A stretch of 64,000 bases of DNA, taken from the NCBI GenBank assembly GCA_003313425.1, contig NHZP01000071.1, positions 124,001-188,000 of the forward strand, given 5' to 3'. The notes beneath the pieces were generated by a model that did no database searches, was not told the DNA's origin, and was given only the letters and a program-made list of their open reading frames with translations. Numbering within the stretch: the stretch's first letter is position 1; each line of letters opens with the position of its first letter. The DNA comes from Pseudopyrenochaeta lycopersici. Its lineage: Eukaryota > Ascomycota > Dothideomycetes > Pleosporales > Pseudopyrenochaetaceae. Both the position numbers and the translations under genes were made by a program. This document shows, in pieces, positions 12,701 through 24,876 of the stretch.

Positions 12701-15700
12701 TGGATAGGAAAAACTGTTGTGAACCAACCGACAGTGCGAGACAGATCTATAGAGGAGTTCCAGGGCTCACGTCCATGTCCCTCTGTTTTAGAAATGTTAG
12801 CAGATATAAAGGCATGTATTAGGATGACATACCATTATAAACTGGGGGAATTTCGCGGTCTTTGAACACTTTCGACCATGAATAGATTAACGTCGCCAAC
12901 AAAACGTCAATCGGGTCTACTTTCATGCTGTCCCGCACGACGGACAGAAATTGTGAGGTTACAGCAGAATCTAGCTCGAACCCCTCAGATGTCGCATTTC
13001 CATAAGTATTTTCGGTGTCTGGAATATTCCAATAGGTAAAGTTGCCCGTGGGAACATTAGTATGAGGCAGAACCTCATTGAGCCTGAGAGTTGGGGCTTG
13101 TTCGGCCTGTAGTCTACACCAAGCCGAAAACGGCATGGTCGTTGGAAGAAGCCTGGCTTGTGGATCCTCCAACAATTCTTCGAGGTCTTGGAGAATAGTG
13201 CGCCAAGATACGAGATCGATCACTAAGTGGTGTCCAACTGCAAATATGAGTTGTCTTCCATCGTTTAGGTTAAACAGCTCGACGCCAAAAAGTGGTCCTT
13301 TGAATGGATTAAGCGACTGCTGACACTCGGCAACAGCCGCAGTGGCATCTCCCTTTTTATTGATGTTGTGCCTCCGGAACCGGTAGGAGCCCGAGACCTC
13401 GTTCGTCACTTTCTGTTGCCACACGCCGTATCCAATGTCATCGAACCGACCTCGTAGCATTGGGTGCCTTTGAATGATCCTCTCAATCGCTCTTCGGGCA
13501 TTGCTCTCAGAGACAGGACGTGTGATCTCGAGGAAAAAGCTTTGGTTGAAGTGGCCTTTTCCTTGGTTTGGAAGTTGGAACCATAAGCGCTGGATTGGTG
13601 AGAGATCGAAATGTTCTCCAATCTTCTCCTCTTGATATGACTGGGCTTGAATCTCTTGAACTGATGCGGCCAGCTGCCTCAAAGACTTGCTTTTCAAGAT
13701 CACTTGAACAGTAATACCAATGCTGTCTTTCTGGCATATGCTCACCATTTGCATTGCACTAATTGAGTCACCCTAGTATTCAAGTTAGTACACTCGCTAG
13801 TGGACACCAAGGCCTAAGACTGACCCCCATTCCTAGAAATGATCGATCCAAAGAAACCTGGCTTTCACCTAAGTTCAAGACATGACAGGTTATCCTTCGA
13901 ATCTTTTGCTCAGCATCGGTTAGAGCAGCGGATGCAACCACATCGGAGGAGCTCGGATTGATGAGTTGACAACTTCTTTCGTCCAAATTTGTAAGCCAAT
14001 TTAACATTACCTTGCGGTCCAACTTGCCGGAGGCAAGCTGAGGGATCTCCTCTACGACGACCCATGTTGATGGAATCATGTAGGCAGGAATTTGGGATTC
14101 CAATGTGTCTCGAACTTTAGCAATAATTGTGTCTGCGGCATGCTTGTCATAACCTGTCAAGAGAGCCGGCTTTGCCGCTGCAGACCCAACTTTGAAGCCT
14201 GCTAGAGAAACCGTTGCCACCAGCCGTCCCTGGAAGTATCCAGATTTCGGGAGCATAACAAGAACATGCTTGATGCAGCTTTCCTTATGAATACCGTTTT
14301 CGATCTCCCCCAGCTCAATTCGCTGGCCGTGATATTTCTGCTTTTTATTAGCGCATGATTTACAAAGCAAGAGGAATGCTTTGGTTTTAGGGGTATCTCC
14401 TTAAGCCATAGCATCCGAGCGGACATACAATCTGCGTGTCTTTCCGACCAATAAAACTCAAAGAGCCATCAGGGTATTGACGAACAAGATCTCCTGTGAG
14501 ATATCCACGAAGATTCCGTCGGTTTCCATGCGCATCCACAGCCCATTCAGGGTCGTGAATAAAAACCTGATTGGTCTTCGCACCATCATTGAGATAGCAG
14601 CGAGCCAGAGTTGGGCCTTCAGCAAGTAGTTCACCCACACAGCCAATTGGCAAAAGCTTGTTGTAGTTTTCAGGATCTACAACCCATGCACGGATACCGA
14701 CGGGAAATCCAATATCCTTCGGATCGCTATCCACTCGGACGTGGGATTTAATACATGCAGCGACAGAACATTCACTAGGGCCGTAGGCATTAACGAGATT
14801 CTATTTTGAGTTAGCGGGATGATGTTGTGTATGGGTGAGAGACTGGAAATTACAATTCGCGACCATGTGTCTAAGTTGGATTGACTCATCGCCTCTCCAG
14901 CTAACACGATTGTCTCAAGTCTGGGAACCATTGCAGGTTCAAGGAACCGCACAACAGTCGGCGTCAAAGTGGCCCAATTAACACGCATGTCATTGATTAC
15001 ACCAGCAAGGTTGTTTAGTCGATTCTCTTCATCAGGGATGCAAATACACCCTCCGACCATGAGAACGGTTAGCATGTCTATCAGCGATGCGTCGAACGAG
15101 TGGGAACTGAAGGCAAGGACACGCAAATTCTGAGTGCTCGTTAAGTGGAGCGCCGGAGCGTGATATCGCGCACCAGAGCAGCTGGGAAGTAAATCAGCGA
15201 AACCCAAAGCGATGGAGTACAACCAAAAAAGATGAGCAAAATGAATAGACCACTTACAAGGATGCATGCTCAATGACTGTGCCTTTGGGCATGCCGGTTG
15301 ATCCAGACGTGAAGATAATGTACGCCGCGTTCTCCGGAGAAACGCTCATTAATTCTGGCTTCCCGCAGTTCATCACTTCCGATAGCATCTGTTCGTCAAG
15401 AGGAAGTACAGCCTCAGTGACAGAAGCCAATTCATGCGCAAATTCGCGGGAGCATAGCATGACCTTTGCATTGACAGCCTGAACAAGGGAATTAAGTCGA
15501 GCAATTGGATGCGTCGGGTCCAGAGGAATGACTATTTTCAGTTAACCAGTTAACCCTACTATGCGAACGTCTCTTCCCCGCTTCTATGATCGCAAGTTCC
15601 CCAAAGATTCTATTTGATGAGGGAAGAAGAGACTTACAGGCGCCGCCAGCTTTCAGAACTCCAATCATTGCGACAATATTCCATTTGGACTTCGGAAACG

Positions 15701-16599
15701 CAAGAGGAACGAACACTTCCGGCCCAACGCCCATGTCGCGCAAATGAAGAGCCAGAGTGGAAGAGGCGCGGTCGAGAGATGCGAATGTCATACTTCCATC
15801 CCATGCATGAACAGCTTCATCATCCGGCCTTCTTGCAGCCTGGTCCATAATAGCTTCATGTATTGTGCGGTCGACCCGCTCCCGGGCCGGGCCATTCCAT
15901 CTCATTATTTGCGTTTTGTCGTGGGTGCTGAGGTGGTCTATGCCATCGATTCGACGAGCGGGATGAAGCAAGATTTGGCTTATCACCATATCGAAGGTGG
16001 AGGCGATACTCCTCCCGTAACTGGAGGATATCGCCCCGGTCCAATGCTCCAATAAGATCTGGAAGCTCCCTTTCAGAAGTTTCACATGGAGTCGAAGGTA
16101 GCACTGGATCCGAACTGTCAGCCTGTTACGATGAAAGGAGTCGCTGAAAGCCTACCTCCGAAGAAACAATATTCCTCGTTAGCTTTTGGACCTCTCCAGC
16201 CCCCGTTACATTGCGAATCAGCATTGCTGAATTCACGTCTTTCCAAGCATTTTTGAGATCAATAGCCAACGCTGCTTCCTCTCGGTTCAACATGTCCGCG
16301 CAACTCTCAGAAGCATGAATATCCATTACATACATACGCAAGCCAGATTCATTCAGACTGGTCTCGTCCTCATAGACAAAGCTTACAGTGTCAAGGCCAG
16401 TGTAGCATCTAAGTACCAGTCCCCAACAGGCGCGCAAAATGCGATTGAAATGCACCGGGTCATTTTGAAATATGTACTCTAGCGCGTTCAGACTACTGAG
16501 TTCTATCTCAAGAGACAAAGAGTGCTCCACTTTCTCTGCTTCTGTTTCAAGAAGCTTTGGAAAGGCGCAAGCGCTGATATTCACGGTTGGTGGAGACAT
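1..16599 (-). CDS. Tetramodular non-ribosomal peptide synthetase, 3' end beyond the window
   Basis: The enzyme assembles a short peptide on carrier-protein arms. I read 13 exons: 16599-16156, 16103-15638, 15531-15258, 15181-14854, 14800-14429, 14337-13825, 13772-12833, 12782-9942, 9887-8427, 8368-2352, 2281-1912, 1863-1515 and 1459 to the edge. All introns are GT-AG (48-106 nt) and all phases agree, giving 5,278 codons in the window. Domain order is partial C, A1-T1-E1, C2-A2-T2, C3-A3-T3-E3, C4-A4-T4, C5. Carrier serines fall near residues 802, 2336, 3435 and 4977 (GGDS motifs). All four A domains keep the GKLDR motif. E domains after modules 1 and 3 predict D residues at positions 1 and 3. 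No thioesterase or methyltransferase is seen; a terminal C domain usually cyclises in fungi. The same order is reported, as I recall, for fungisporin synthetase HcpA. The start is uncertain: 16599 is the first ATG of the open frame, but an upstream exon is possible. Confidence 0.93.
820..4190 (-). other. NRPS module 4: C4-A4-T4
   Basis: C4 again has Ser for the first His (SHAISDG, near residue 4084), like C2, and also follows an epimerase. A4 is interrupted by three introns (2282-2351, 1864-1911, 1460-1514). Rejoined it shows TSGTTGIPKG, FDACVMEII, NAYGPSE and GKLDRN. The pocket is D-A-M-V-V-A-A-I-I-K by alignment to GrsA. T4 has RLGGDSVS near residue 4977. No epimerase follows, so an L residue is expected at position 4. 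Confidence 0.85.
4230..8850 (-). other. NRPS module 3: C3-A3-T3-E3
   Basis: C3 has an intact HHSIYDGWS motif, assembled across the 58-nt intron 8369-8426; the D codon is split by it. A3 (TSGSTGMPKG, FDSSLIEML, NGYGPTE, GKLDRR) has pocket D-S-I-C-V-A-G-V-A-K by alignment to GrsA, a small or aliphatic-looking pocket. T3 has HLGGDSIS near residue 3435. E3 has HHLVIDIVSW near residue 3614 and NEGHGRE downstream. A D residue is expected at position 3. This module lies entirely in the single 6,017-bp exon 8368-2352 apart from the start of C3. Confidence 0.88.
8960..12289 (-). other. NRPS module 2: C2-A2-T2
   Basis: C2 follows an epimerase, so it should accept a D donor (DCL type). Its active-site motif is SHAIMDG, with Ser in place of the first His (near residue 1456). 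A2 has TSGSTGKPKG, FDVSLEEIF, GFYGPSE and GKLDRR. Its pocket, aligned to GrsA, reads D-V-E-D-A-G-F-I-S-K, with two acidic residues at positions 239 and 278, unlike the other three A domains. T2 has LGGDSAT near residue 2336. No epimerase follows, so an L residue is expected at position 2. Confidence 0.85.
12290..15959 (-). other. NRPS module 1: A1-T1-E1
   Basis: A1 spans about residues 214-740 (TSGSTGMPKG core, FDASLIDML, NAYGPSE, GKLDRK). Aligned by eye to GrsA, its pocket reads D-A-I-T-V-A-A-V-A-K, a mostly aliphatic pocket with no acidic or basic residue beyond the invariant ends. T1 has LGMGGDS, split by the 52-nt intron 13773-13824. E1 carries HHLVIDLVSW near residue 980 and the later NEGHGRE motif, which is assembled across intron 12783-12832. 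The expected output is a D-configured, probably hydrophobic first residue. Substrate identity cannot be read with confidence from the pocket. Confidence 0.85.
15960..16599 (-). other. NRPS domain: N-terminal vestigial condensation domain
   Basis: Residues 1 to about 200 match only the C-terminal half of a condensation domain. The run ACAFPKLLE aligns with the PCLFP-type motif in the middle of normal C domains, and ILLEHWTG with the usual strand near the C domain end. The HHxxxDG catalytic half is absent, so it cannot condense anything. A first module beginning with a truncated C is common in fungal cyclic-peptide synthetases. A 52-nt intron (16104-16155) joins its two parts; without it the two halves lie in different frames. 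If translation began further upstream, more of the domain might be present. Confidence 0.75.
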
Positions 16600-18708
16600 A
16601 GTAGATTCGGAGTTAGCAAGTTAGATAGATTTATGACTTACTCTAATCCAAAAAATTGTGAAACAGTATGTCCAGGCTGACGTTCAATATTGCAGCTTGA
16701 TTTGCGCAATATGAGTTCGGAATCGAGCAAACACGCCGGTTCAAATGGGGTATCAAGGTATGGAAGTCAGGAGAGAAATATCGTCCAATTCTGCTAAGCA
16801 AGACGCCAAGCTGTGTTGCAAGAAATTACGAGAGTAGTCGTTGTATGGGCGAGCCCAAAGATATCAGAGAGCATGGAAATGCCAGGGCGATTGGCGGATT
16901 GATTCAATAGTGAATTAGGGAAAGAGTACGCTCAAAACGAGCTCAAGACGCCATCCACGTCACTCAATAAGAGTTGCTGTTAATAGTTTTGCCTATTCAG
17001 CCTGCACGCTACAACAGATGTGTAGCTATTCATAGGATCGCTACAGCCTAGCATAGTAATCTAGCACAAAGAGTTGTTAGAGAGCCTCGTATCTAGGAAT
17101 AGCTTGCGAGGACATAAAGCGCACCGTCGAGATCTTCAGCTACGAGCTACGAGCTCTATCTTTAATGTAGCTGTAGGTCTCTTATTATGAAACAGGCTAA
17201 CACGAGACTAGGTTATGCGCGGCACAAGAGATAGACCTGCGCTTACTACGCTTAGGGCTCTGCTGTTTTCCACGAACAAAGCTAGGCTATTCTTAACCTT
17301 TATCCTAGCCTCTTACAGGTACGGAAGCGCGTAGAGTAAAAAGTCTTTCCCAAGATATATATCTGATATTATAAAACTGACCTAGTTATCAAAACCTTAC
17401 AAAAAGCCGCGCCCTACTTTGGTTATTCCTATAAGGTACTCTTTTTCAATACTAATAATGGAATATATATAAACTGTAGGGAAAATAAGTAGATATAGTG
17501 TACAAAGCCGCTAAGTAGGCTTAACCAGCCTAGTTGAGCTAACTAAGCGTATCTTCTTAGGAATAACCTGTGCCTGTACAAAGAAAGGTGTGGCCAGTCA
17601 AGGATGTGCTAGAGATGTGGGGGCGATCAGCAGCCACGAGGCCACGTTTCCAGGGCGTCCGTGCGGGGAAGGCGCTGCTCCGTGTTTCACTCGCATAGAA
17701 CACGAGGCTTAAATTAGTTACGGCATTAGGTACCTCTCCAGAGCTTGGTCTCGGAGAAATGCCCCGCGATTCATCGCGTGTGGCTGTTTACATTTTGGCC
17801 ATCGGTTGCCCTGGTTTGGTTGGTCAAGCTTCTCGTACATCTGGCCAAGCCCCCGGAAATCCCTGCAGTCGGCGCTAAAGCTGGGGGCGAAGTACTTCTA
17901 CCACGCCCCGAACCACTTAGCTCATTGCTTTATATCCAGTGCTGGAAGGCTATCCCATCGCTAACAGCTGCGGCTGATCCTTGGCCACCCGTTCGCTTAA
18001 GACTCATAGCCTCTCATTTTCCAGTCCCCCAGCCATTTCGAGTTCGAAATAAGAGAATACCCCACCAAATACGTAGCGGTGACATCGCCACAGAGTCCAA
18101 ATTCGGAAGCATGCCGTTTATAGGCCATAACAGCGCAACGAAGCCCTGGCCCTCTACAGCATAGCCACACACGGGAGGATGTACCATGGAGGATATCTCG
18201 TGTATGATACACCAAATTGGGTGGGGTTCCCAAAAGTGTTTCATAGGCATGCACGAGGACATGCACGTGGCATTCAGTTGCTCAACGTTGGTCGACAGAA
18301 CCTCAAGACTTGTATGGACCGAGAGCTCTCGGAGGACAGTGAGTAGCTATCCCAACACTCAGCTGGCCCTTGGTGTCTCGACTCAGCCTCCCAGCCCACA
18401 CTTGTCACGTAAACTATTGGTGCAACATATGCTTCTCTGACAGTCCGTGTCGATGCGGTAGTTTCGCCGAATTAACCCGAATCCGAATTGGTAGTGCTTG
18501 TTCATGGTCACTTCTGAGAGCGAACAATGCGAAAGCCTAAGAGTAGTCAAGTCTTCCATCGCAGATAAGGCACAAAACAGAAACCAACTCCGTTATTTAT
18601 AGAATATTAAAGTTTCTTCAATTAAGAGTCTCTGCTGCTTGCTCATTGCGTCTGTTTCGTCCCCTACTTCCCCTCTTCGCGACGAGGCGTGCTTCCTCTG
18701 CTATCAAT
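16600..18708. promoter_or_regulatory. Divergent intergenic region between NRPS and ABC transporter
   Basis: This 2.1-kb gap separates two divergent starts and must hold both promoters. I see no convincing gene in it. Roughly 16980-17590 is TA-rich with many TAG/CTA trinucleotides and looks like RIP-mutated text, perhaps an old transposon scrap. 17600-18500 is ordinary unmutated DNA with short overlapping open frames on both strands and no recognisable domain. No specific transcription-factor site was identified. Confidence 0.5.
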
Positions 18709-21700
18709 ATGGCAAACTACACTGATTGTACAGCTATTGACCAGTCTTTCGGTCCACACGCGCAAAACTGTCGAGGTGGCTTTGACTTCACTGTACTGTT
18801 TGAAGAAAGCATCCTGACACTCGCTCCAATTGGGTTTGTCATTCTCTTATCACCTTTTCGACTTGTCCATCTCCTCCGTAGGGAAAAGAAAGTTTCCTCG
18901 AATGCCCTCAGTATCCTTAAACTGGTAAGTCCGGAGCTGGATATCATGCCGCATCAGAAATACCCCTCCCGATGGGTGGTGCTCTGCACATTGAACTGAC
19001 ATATTGAAGATCATATCCATTCTCTATGCGGTGCTGCAGATAGCACTGCTAGTTGCCTTGACTACTTCGTGGTCGCTTAAAACGCGAGCCACCATCCCAT
19101 CCGCGGTAGTGTTAATAGTTGGTTCTGTGTTATTGTGCCTTTTGTCTTACTTTGAGCATCAACGGACAGTGAAACCTTCAGCGATTCTGATCGTCTATCT
19201 TCTCGTCTCTCTCTCTTTCGATGCGGCGCGTTGCCGAACCTTTTGGTTGAACAATCGCCACCAAGCTCTCTCTATTCTATTTACCGCCAATGTTGCCCTC
19301 AAATTTCTTTTCCTCAACCTGGAGATACATAGCAAAAAGCACATTCTACTTCCTAAATTTGCGAGCTATCCGCCAGAAGCCACCAGTGGCGACATCAACC
19401 GATGGTTCTTCTGGTGGCAGAATTCCTTGTTCCTGCAAGGTTTCACTAAGAATCTTACCGTGGACGACCTGTTCCACCTGGACAAGCAATTGCGATCTGA
19501 GAGACTTCAGGACCTTTTTCAGACATCATGGACTCGAAGTAAGTCGTTCTTCTACAAGGAGGTTCTGCCAAGCATTGACATATATGATTCTGTAGTTATG
19601 AAAAAATCTTCCAACTCATTGTTCGGTATGGTCATGGGTACGCTAAAAAGGCCGATTATCGCTACAATGCTTCCTCGAATAGCCCTGACAGCTTTCAACT
19701 TTTGCCAGCCATTTTTGGTTGAGCGTGCTGTGTTGCTTTCTCAGGAGCCCGTCACACCGCACTCCAAAAACGTTGGGTACGGTATGATTGGCGCATACTT
19801 TATTGTATACATGGGGATTGCTATTTCGATGGGACAGTACCAGGTATTTTGATATTCGGTCATTTGGTCTAATTCGAAGCTAAAATCAACCCGCAGCATC
19901 TATCGTATCGTGCGATCACCATGGTTCGTGGCGGTTTGATCTCTCTATTATATAAGAAAGCGGGAAACACGTCGCTTCTGAACGCCGACCCATCAGTATC
20001 TGTTACTCTAATGAGTGCTGATATCGAGAGAATTGTGCTCGGAATGCAGTCCATGCATGAAATTTGGTCAAACGCGATCGAAATTAGTGTAGCCATATAC
20101 TTACTTAAACGCCAACTCGGCATTGCGTGCATGATTCCCGTTGCAGTTGCTATAGGTAGGCAGTCTCCCAAATACCTGCAACATTTTTTCTCTCTCCCTG
20201 ACCAGCTCCCGTAGTATCTCTCATGGGCTCCATGGTCGTTATGGGCCTAGTAATGAAACTCCAAGAACTCTGGTTGAAAGCTATTGAGAAGCGTATCGCA
20301 GCAACAACTGCCATGCTCACCTCAATCAAAGGCGTTAAGATGTGTGGGTTGACGGAAATCCTACGGGCGAACATTCATGACCTGCGTATACGGGAGCTGG
20401 AAATTTCTAAGGGTTTCCGTAAGCTGTTGATATTCAACATGGGTTTCGGTAAGCACCTATATATGACTTGTTTGGAAAACCCTCCTCACAGCTCTAGCCT
20501 ATCTGTCACCCGTATTTGCTCCAATATTGACGTTCACCGTCTTTTCAGTTTTGAGCAAAAACTCCAATGGGCATAACACACTTGATACCGCTCGTGCCTT
20601 CACGTCTCTGTCGCTGTTCGCTCTCCTGACAGAGCCACTGCAGTCTCTCATGATGTCCTTAGCGATGTTTGTGGGCGCAATTGGCTGCTTCAAGCGTATT
20701 CAGGAATTCCTGGATATCGCACCCTGTGAGGATACTAGATGCAAGCCTGCGTATCTCGACGAATCTCTTGGCGTTACCTCAGGGATCAGATCAGGTGCCA
20801 GTTCTGACCCTTCGTCCCGGCGCACTAGTCTTTCCATTCCTTCCCAGAGTTCTGGGAAAACGTCGTCGCTCTCTCTCTTGGACAGGTCAATTACCTCGTC
20901 GCCCAGTCTCACGGCTCAAAAGACAGGACGGTCATTAGAGAAGCGTACTCTCGCGAATTTCTACCAGTTCTCACGCTCGGAGGCCATTACCATCACAAAT
21001 GGGAAATTTGGCTGGGACACTGAGAAAGAACCCCTATTAGGTGGCATCCACATCAGGGTTCCTCGAACTAAATTGACCATGATTGTGGGTCCCGTCGGTT
21101 CAGGAAAATCAACCCTTCTCAAAGCCATGCTCGGTGAGCTTCCTCTTAGCGAAGGAACGGTTGAGCTCTCCTCGTTGCGGGTGGCATTCTGCGATCAAAC
21201 TCCTTGGCACATGAATGGAACCATTCGAGAGAGCATTGTTGGGGCATCCCAGTTCGATGAAAAGTGGTATAAAAGCGTGATCCGAGCATGTGCCCTGGAA
21301 GAGGATCTCTGTCAAGCGGCCAACGGCGATCATTCGAAGATTGGAAGCAAGGGTATTTCTCTGAGCGGAGGGCAAAGCCAACGGATTGTGCGGCTCTACC
21401 TTTCCCTGATCACTTTTCTCCATTACTAACGTTAAGTAGGCCCTCGCCCGAGCAGTATACGCCCAGAAAGACATCGTCATCATTGATGATGCCTTGAGCG
21501 GCTTGGATGCCGAGACAGAGAATCATGTCTGGCATAGCCTTTTGGGAAGAGATGGCCTCTTACGCCGTTTCCATTCGACAGCGATTGTTGCGTCTTCCTC
21601 GGCCAAGCGTCTTCCATACGCCGACCATATTGTGGTACTGGACAAAAAGGGTAAAGTCGCTGAACAGGGCACCTACGAGCAGCTCAACAGCAGTGGTGGA

Positions 21701-23966
21701 TATGTCTCGACATTCATACTGCCCCCTCCTAGCTGGGACTACCTTCCCGAGTATCCAAATGAGCTAGACTTGACCAACTACTCCAAAAGTGCCGCCCAAC
21801 AGCAACATATGACCGAAGATAGACTCGAGGAGGATGCTGCAAGGAGAACGGGTGACGTTACCGTATACTTGTATTATATTCGGTCAGTGGGATGGGTAGC
21901 CGCTTGGATCTTCATCATCTCTATTACCATCTTTACTTTCTGCAACTCATTTCCGCGTAGGTACTCACGGCACGCAATTGGTGAGGACTTGCTAACAAAA
22001 CTCCAGATATGTGGCTCAAGTGGTGGGCAGCGGAGAATTCACTGCGCCCAAATAACCGCCTTGGTTATTGGCTTGGGATATACTCGATGCTTGGGGGCAT
22101 TGCGATCTTCTTTTTGCTTGTGAGCTGCTGGTGTGTACTGCCTCCTCATTTTATTTTACTCTACGCGCAGCTTATTGATTTACTAGGCAACTCATTATTA
22201 CCATGGTCCCCAAGAGTGGAGTAGTATTTCATCGGCGTCTACTTCAAACTGCTCTTAGTGCGCCCATGAAATTCTTTGCTACTACAGACACCGGCGTGAC
22301 TCTCAATCGATTCAGCCAGGACCTTAGCTTGATCGGTAAGAGCATGCTCAATTGTTTTCTCAGAATCATGCAGCTTACGTACCATAGATATGGAGCTCCC
22401 CGTGGCAGCGTTGAACACCTTTGCCACATTCGTTCTCTGTCTCGCCCAGCTCGTTCTGATCGGTGTCGCCTCTTCTTGGGCGTCTCTGTCATTCCCGGTT
22501 ATTCTAATCGCGCTATTCTTCATCCAGAAATTTTATCTTCGGACGTCGAGGCAGCTCCGTTTCCTGGATCTGGAAGCCAAGTCACCTCTTTATACACAGT
22601 TCATGGAAATGCTGTCGGGCGTGTCAACGGTCCGCGCGTTTGGCTGGCAATCCTTCCTCGAACAGAAAAATAAGAAGTTACTAGACCGCTCGCAGCGCCC
22701 TTTTTATTTGATGTACTCCATCCAGCGATGGCTTACCGTCGTCCTAGATCTAGTAGTCGCGGCCATGGCAGTCCTTCTGATGTCCCTCGTGGTTGCGCTA
22801 CGTGGCAAATTCGACGCCGGCTCAGTCGGTGTTGCACTCGTCAACGTCATCCTCTTTGGGCAGAGTATCAAGATGCTAGTGCATTTCTGGACCACTCTAG
22901 AGACCCAGATTGGAAGCATTGCCCGTATCAAGTCCTTTTCGGAGGAGATCATCCCTGAGGACTTAGATTGTGAGACTGATGTTCCTCCACCGGCCTGGCC
23001 GGAGAGCGGCAGGATAGATATCCGTGGCGTCGAAGCTAGATACAGGTTAGTCGCCGAACAATTTCAATAATAGATATACGCTAACAGACACTTCAGCCCG
23101 AATAGACCTGTTCTCAAGAGTGTGACGCTATCCATTGAACCCGGACAGAAGATTGGAGTTTGTGGCCGCACTGGAAGGTATGATAAAGCAATGTCCCGCT
23201 TTCGTAGAAGAACTTGCTAAACTATTGCAGTGGAAAGTCTTCGTTGGTTATGAGCTTGTTCCGCATGGTCGAATTGAGCGGAGGGTGTATTTCCGTCGAT
23301 GGTCTTGACCTATCGCGGATTCGCCGCCAGGAGATCCGATCTCGACTTCTCGGTGTGCCTCAGGAGTCTTATCTCCTTCCCGGATCTATTCGACTAAACG
23401 CAGATCCCTTCAAGCAGTCCTCCGACGCACTAATAATTGATGCCCTGAAGACTGTCCAGCTTTGGGAGACCGTCCTTGAAAAGACAGACGAGAGCACGAC
23501 CACCGGCTCTCCAGTTGACCCGCTCGCTGGGCCTCCACCTAGTCTGCTGGATGCAGATATCGATTCACTGTATCTCAGCCATGGACAGAAACAATTGTTC
23601 TGTCTGGCTCGAGCAATGCTTCGTCGTGGCAGAGTTCTTGTACTTGACGAGGCGACAAGCAAGTAGGTCTTCGTAGTAGCAACATGTTGATAAAACTCGC
23701 TAACCTAATTTAACAGTATCGATAGTGAATCCGATGCCATCGTTCAGCGGGTCATTCGGTCTAAGTTTGCAAACCACACCATTATCGCTGTGGCGCATAA
23801 ACTGGACACCATCTTGGATTTTGATAAAGTTGCACTTCTCGACAAGGGGGAATTGAAGGAATTTGATAGCCCTTATGCTCTGCTCAATCAGCCTGACTCA
23901 GCGTTTGCGCGTTTGTACAATTCAAGCAAGGTTGAGGCGGAAGAATCGACTAAGGATGGGCTTTAG
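18709..23966 (+). CDS. ABC transporter, ABCC (MRP-like) subfamily
   Basis: Predicted full ABC exporter of 1,552 aa, acting in a membrane, probably exporting or sequestering the neighbouring peptide (inference from position). Twelve exons: 18709-18924, 19010-19843, 19897-20155, 20206-20448, 20492-21387, 21440-21956, 22007-22130, 22187-22335, 22388-23045, 23097-23177, 23231-23662, 23717-23966; phases all agree. The order is an N-terminal hydrophobic TMD0 region with several predicted segments, TMD1, NBD1, TMD2, NBD2. NBD1 has GPVGSGKST (about residue 717), LSGGQSQR and IVIIDDALSG, with Asp in place of the catalytic Glu as is usual in ABCC proteins. NBD2 has GRTGSGKSS (about 1321), a degenerate LSHGQKQ signature and VLVLDEATS with the Glu present. 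An in-frame ATG at 18646 would add 21 residues; 18709 fits the family's short N-terminus better. Confidence 0.93.
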
Positions 23967-24876
23967 ATGAGCGGAGTAGATCTCATTCTTCTTTTATCTT
24001 GTTACTATTTAGTATTCGTAGAACCTGACTGATAAAATCGTATCCTTAAACTTCCAACATAATGCTTGAAGTCCTTCTCTAGACAGAAGCGCTTCTATAT
24101 TTTCTAGTCGAATACCAGCTGTATTTTAGTGTTGAAGTCTACAATACGCGAAGCGTGGTAGGGCTGATTCTATCGCTTGTCTGGTTGTTGGATCACTTGC
24201 AAGCGAACTCCACAAGAAACGTGATAGTGCAAAATCAGCGGTTTGAGAAAAAAAAAGATGCGAAGAGCACCTTCAGGTAGTAAGATAAGAGCAAAAGGCT
24301 GACATTTTGAGCTTAGCCAAAGAACCCGAAATGGCCGCAGAGCGAAAGCCCAGGCTAGCTTTGGCCTAAAAATTGATCAGATTCTATTTATAGACACCTC
24401 CTACGCTATTACAGATATTAGTACCAGTATCTATTGCGTTACTGCGTGTTAATATTCAAGTAGATAACTCGAGAGCGTGTCTAAAGATAAAGTTCTATTT
24501 CGCCTTGATAACTTGAGCAGGGATTTGGTAGTGGGTCCCATATCGCTTCCGAGAACCTAATCTGGTCATGATGTGGTGCCTAACACTAATGGTGTCTGCC
24601 CACCCGATCCGTACACATGCCTCCCAGCATGCAACCTCATCTATCTACGCATCAAGTAAAGCGCTTCTCACACAATGTCACACAAATAACGAGAATCATC
24701 CGATCAAAAAAGCCACGTTAAGGCCGTCCAATCTTTCTCAAGGCTAGCATAGTTATACCCAAGAATATGGTCGTAAGTGAGCGCGAAGCGAGCACGCAGG
24801 TCGCTTATCTCATGAATCAGACGCTCCGCTTAAAGCTTAGACCGCGGCGGCTAACGTAATAAGTTCTGTAAACTGC
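23967..24876. other. Intergenic region downstream of the ABC transporter
   Basis: No gene is recognised here. The first few hundred bases presumably include the transporter's 3' UTR. The rest is non-coding text without a clear repeat, ending at the inverted repeat of the Tc1/mariner element. It marks the end of the unmutated gene-bearing part of the window. Confidence 0.5.

Noticed and set aside
16085..16160. Apparent frameshift in the NRPS N-terminal C domain
   Set aside because: The two halves are in different frames, but a 52-nt GT-AG intron at 16104-16155 with a CTGAC branch joins them in phase, like the other introns of the gene.
17745..18266. A 139-codon plus-strand frame and two overlapping minus-strand frames
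   Set aside because: Mutually overlapping frames of ordinary composition with no recognisable domain, in a promoter interval. I see no support for a gene.
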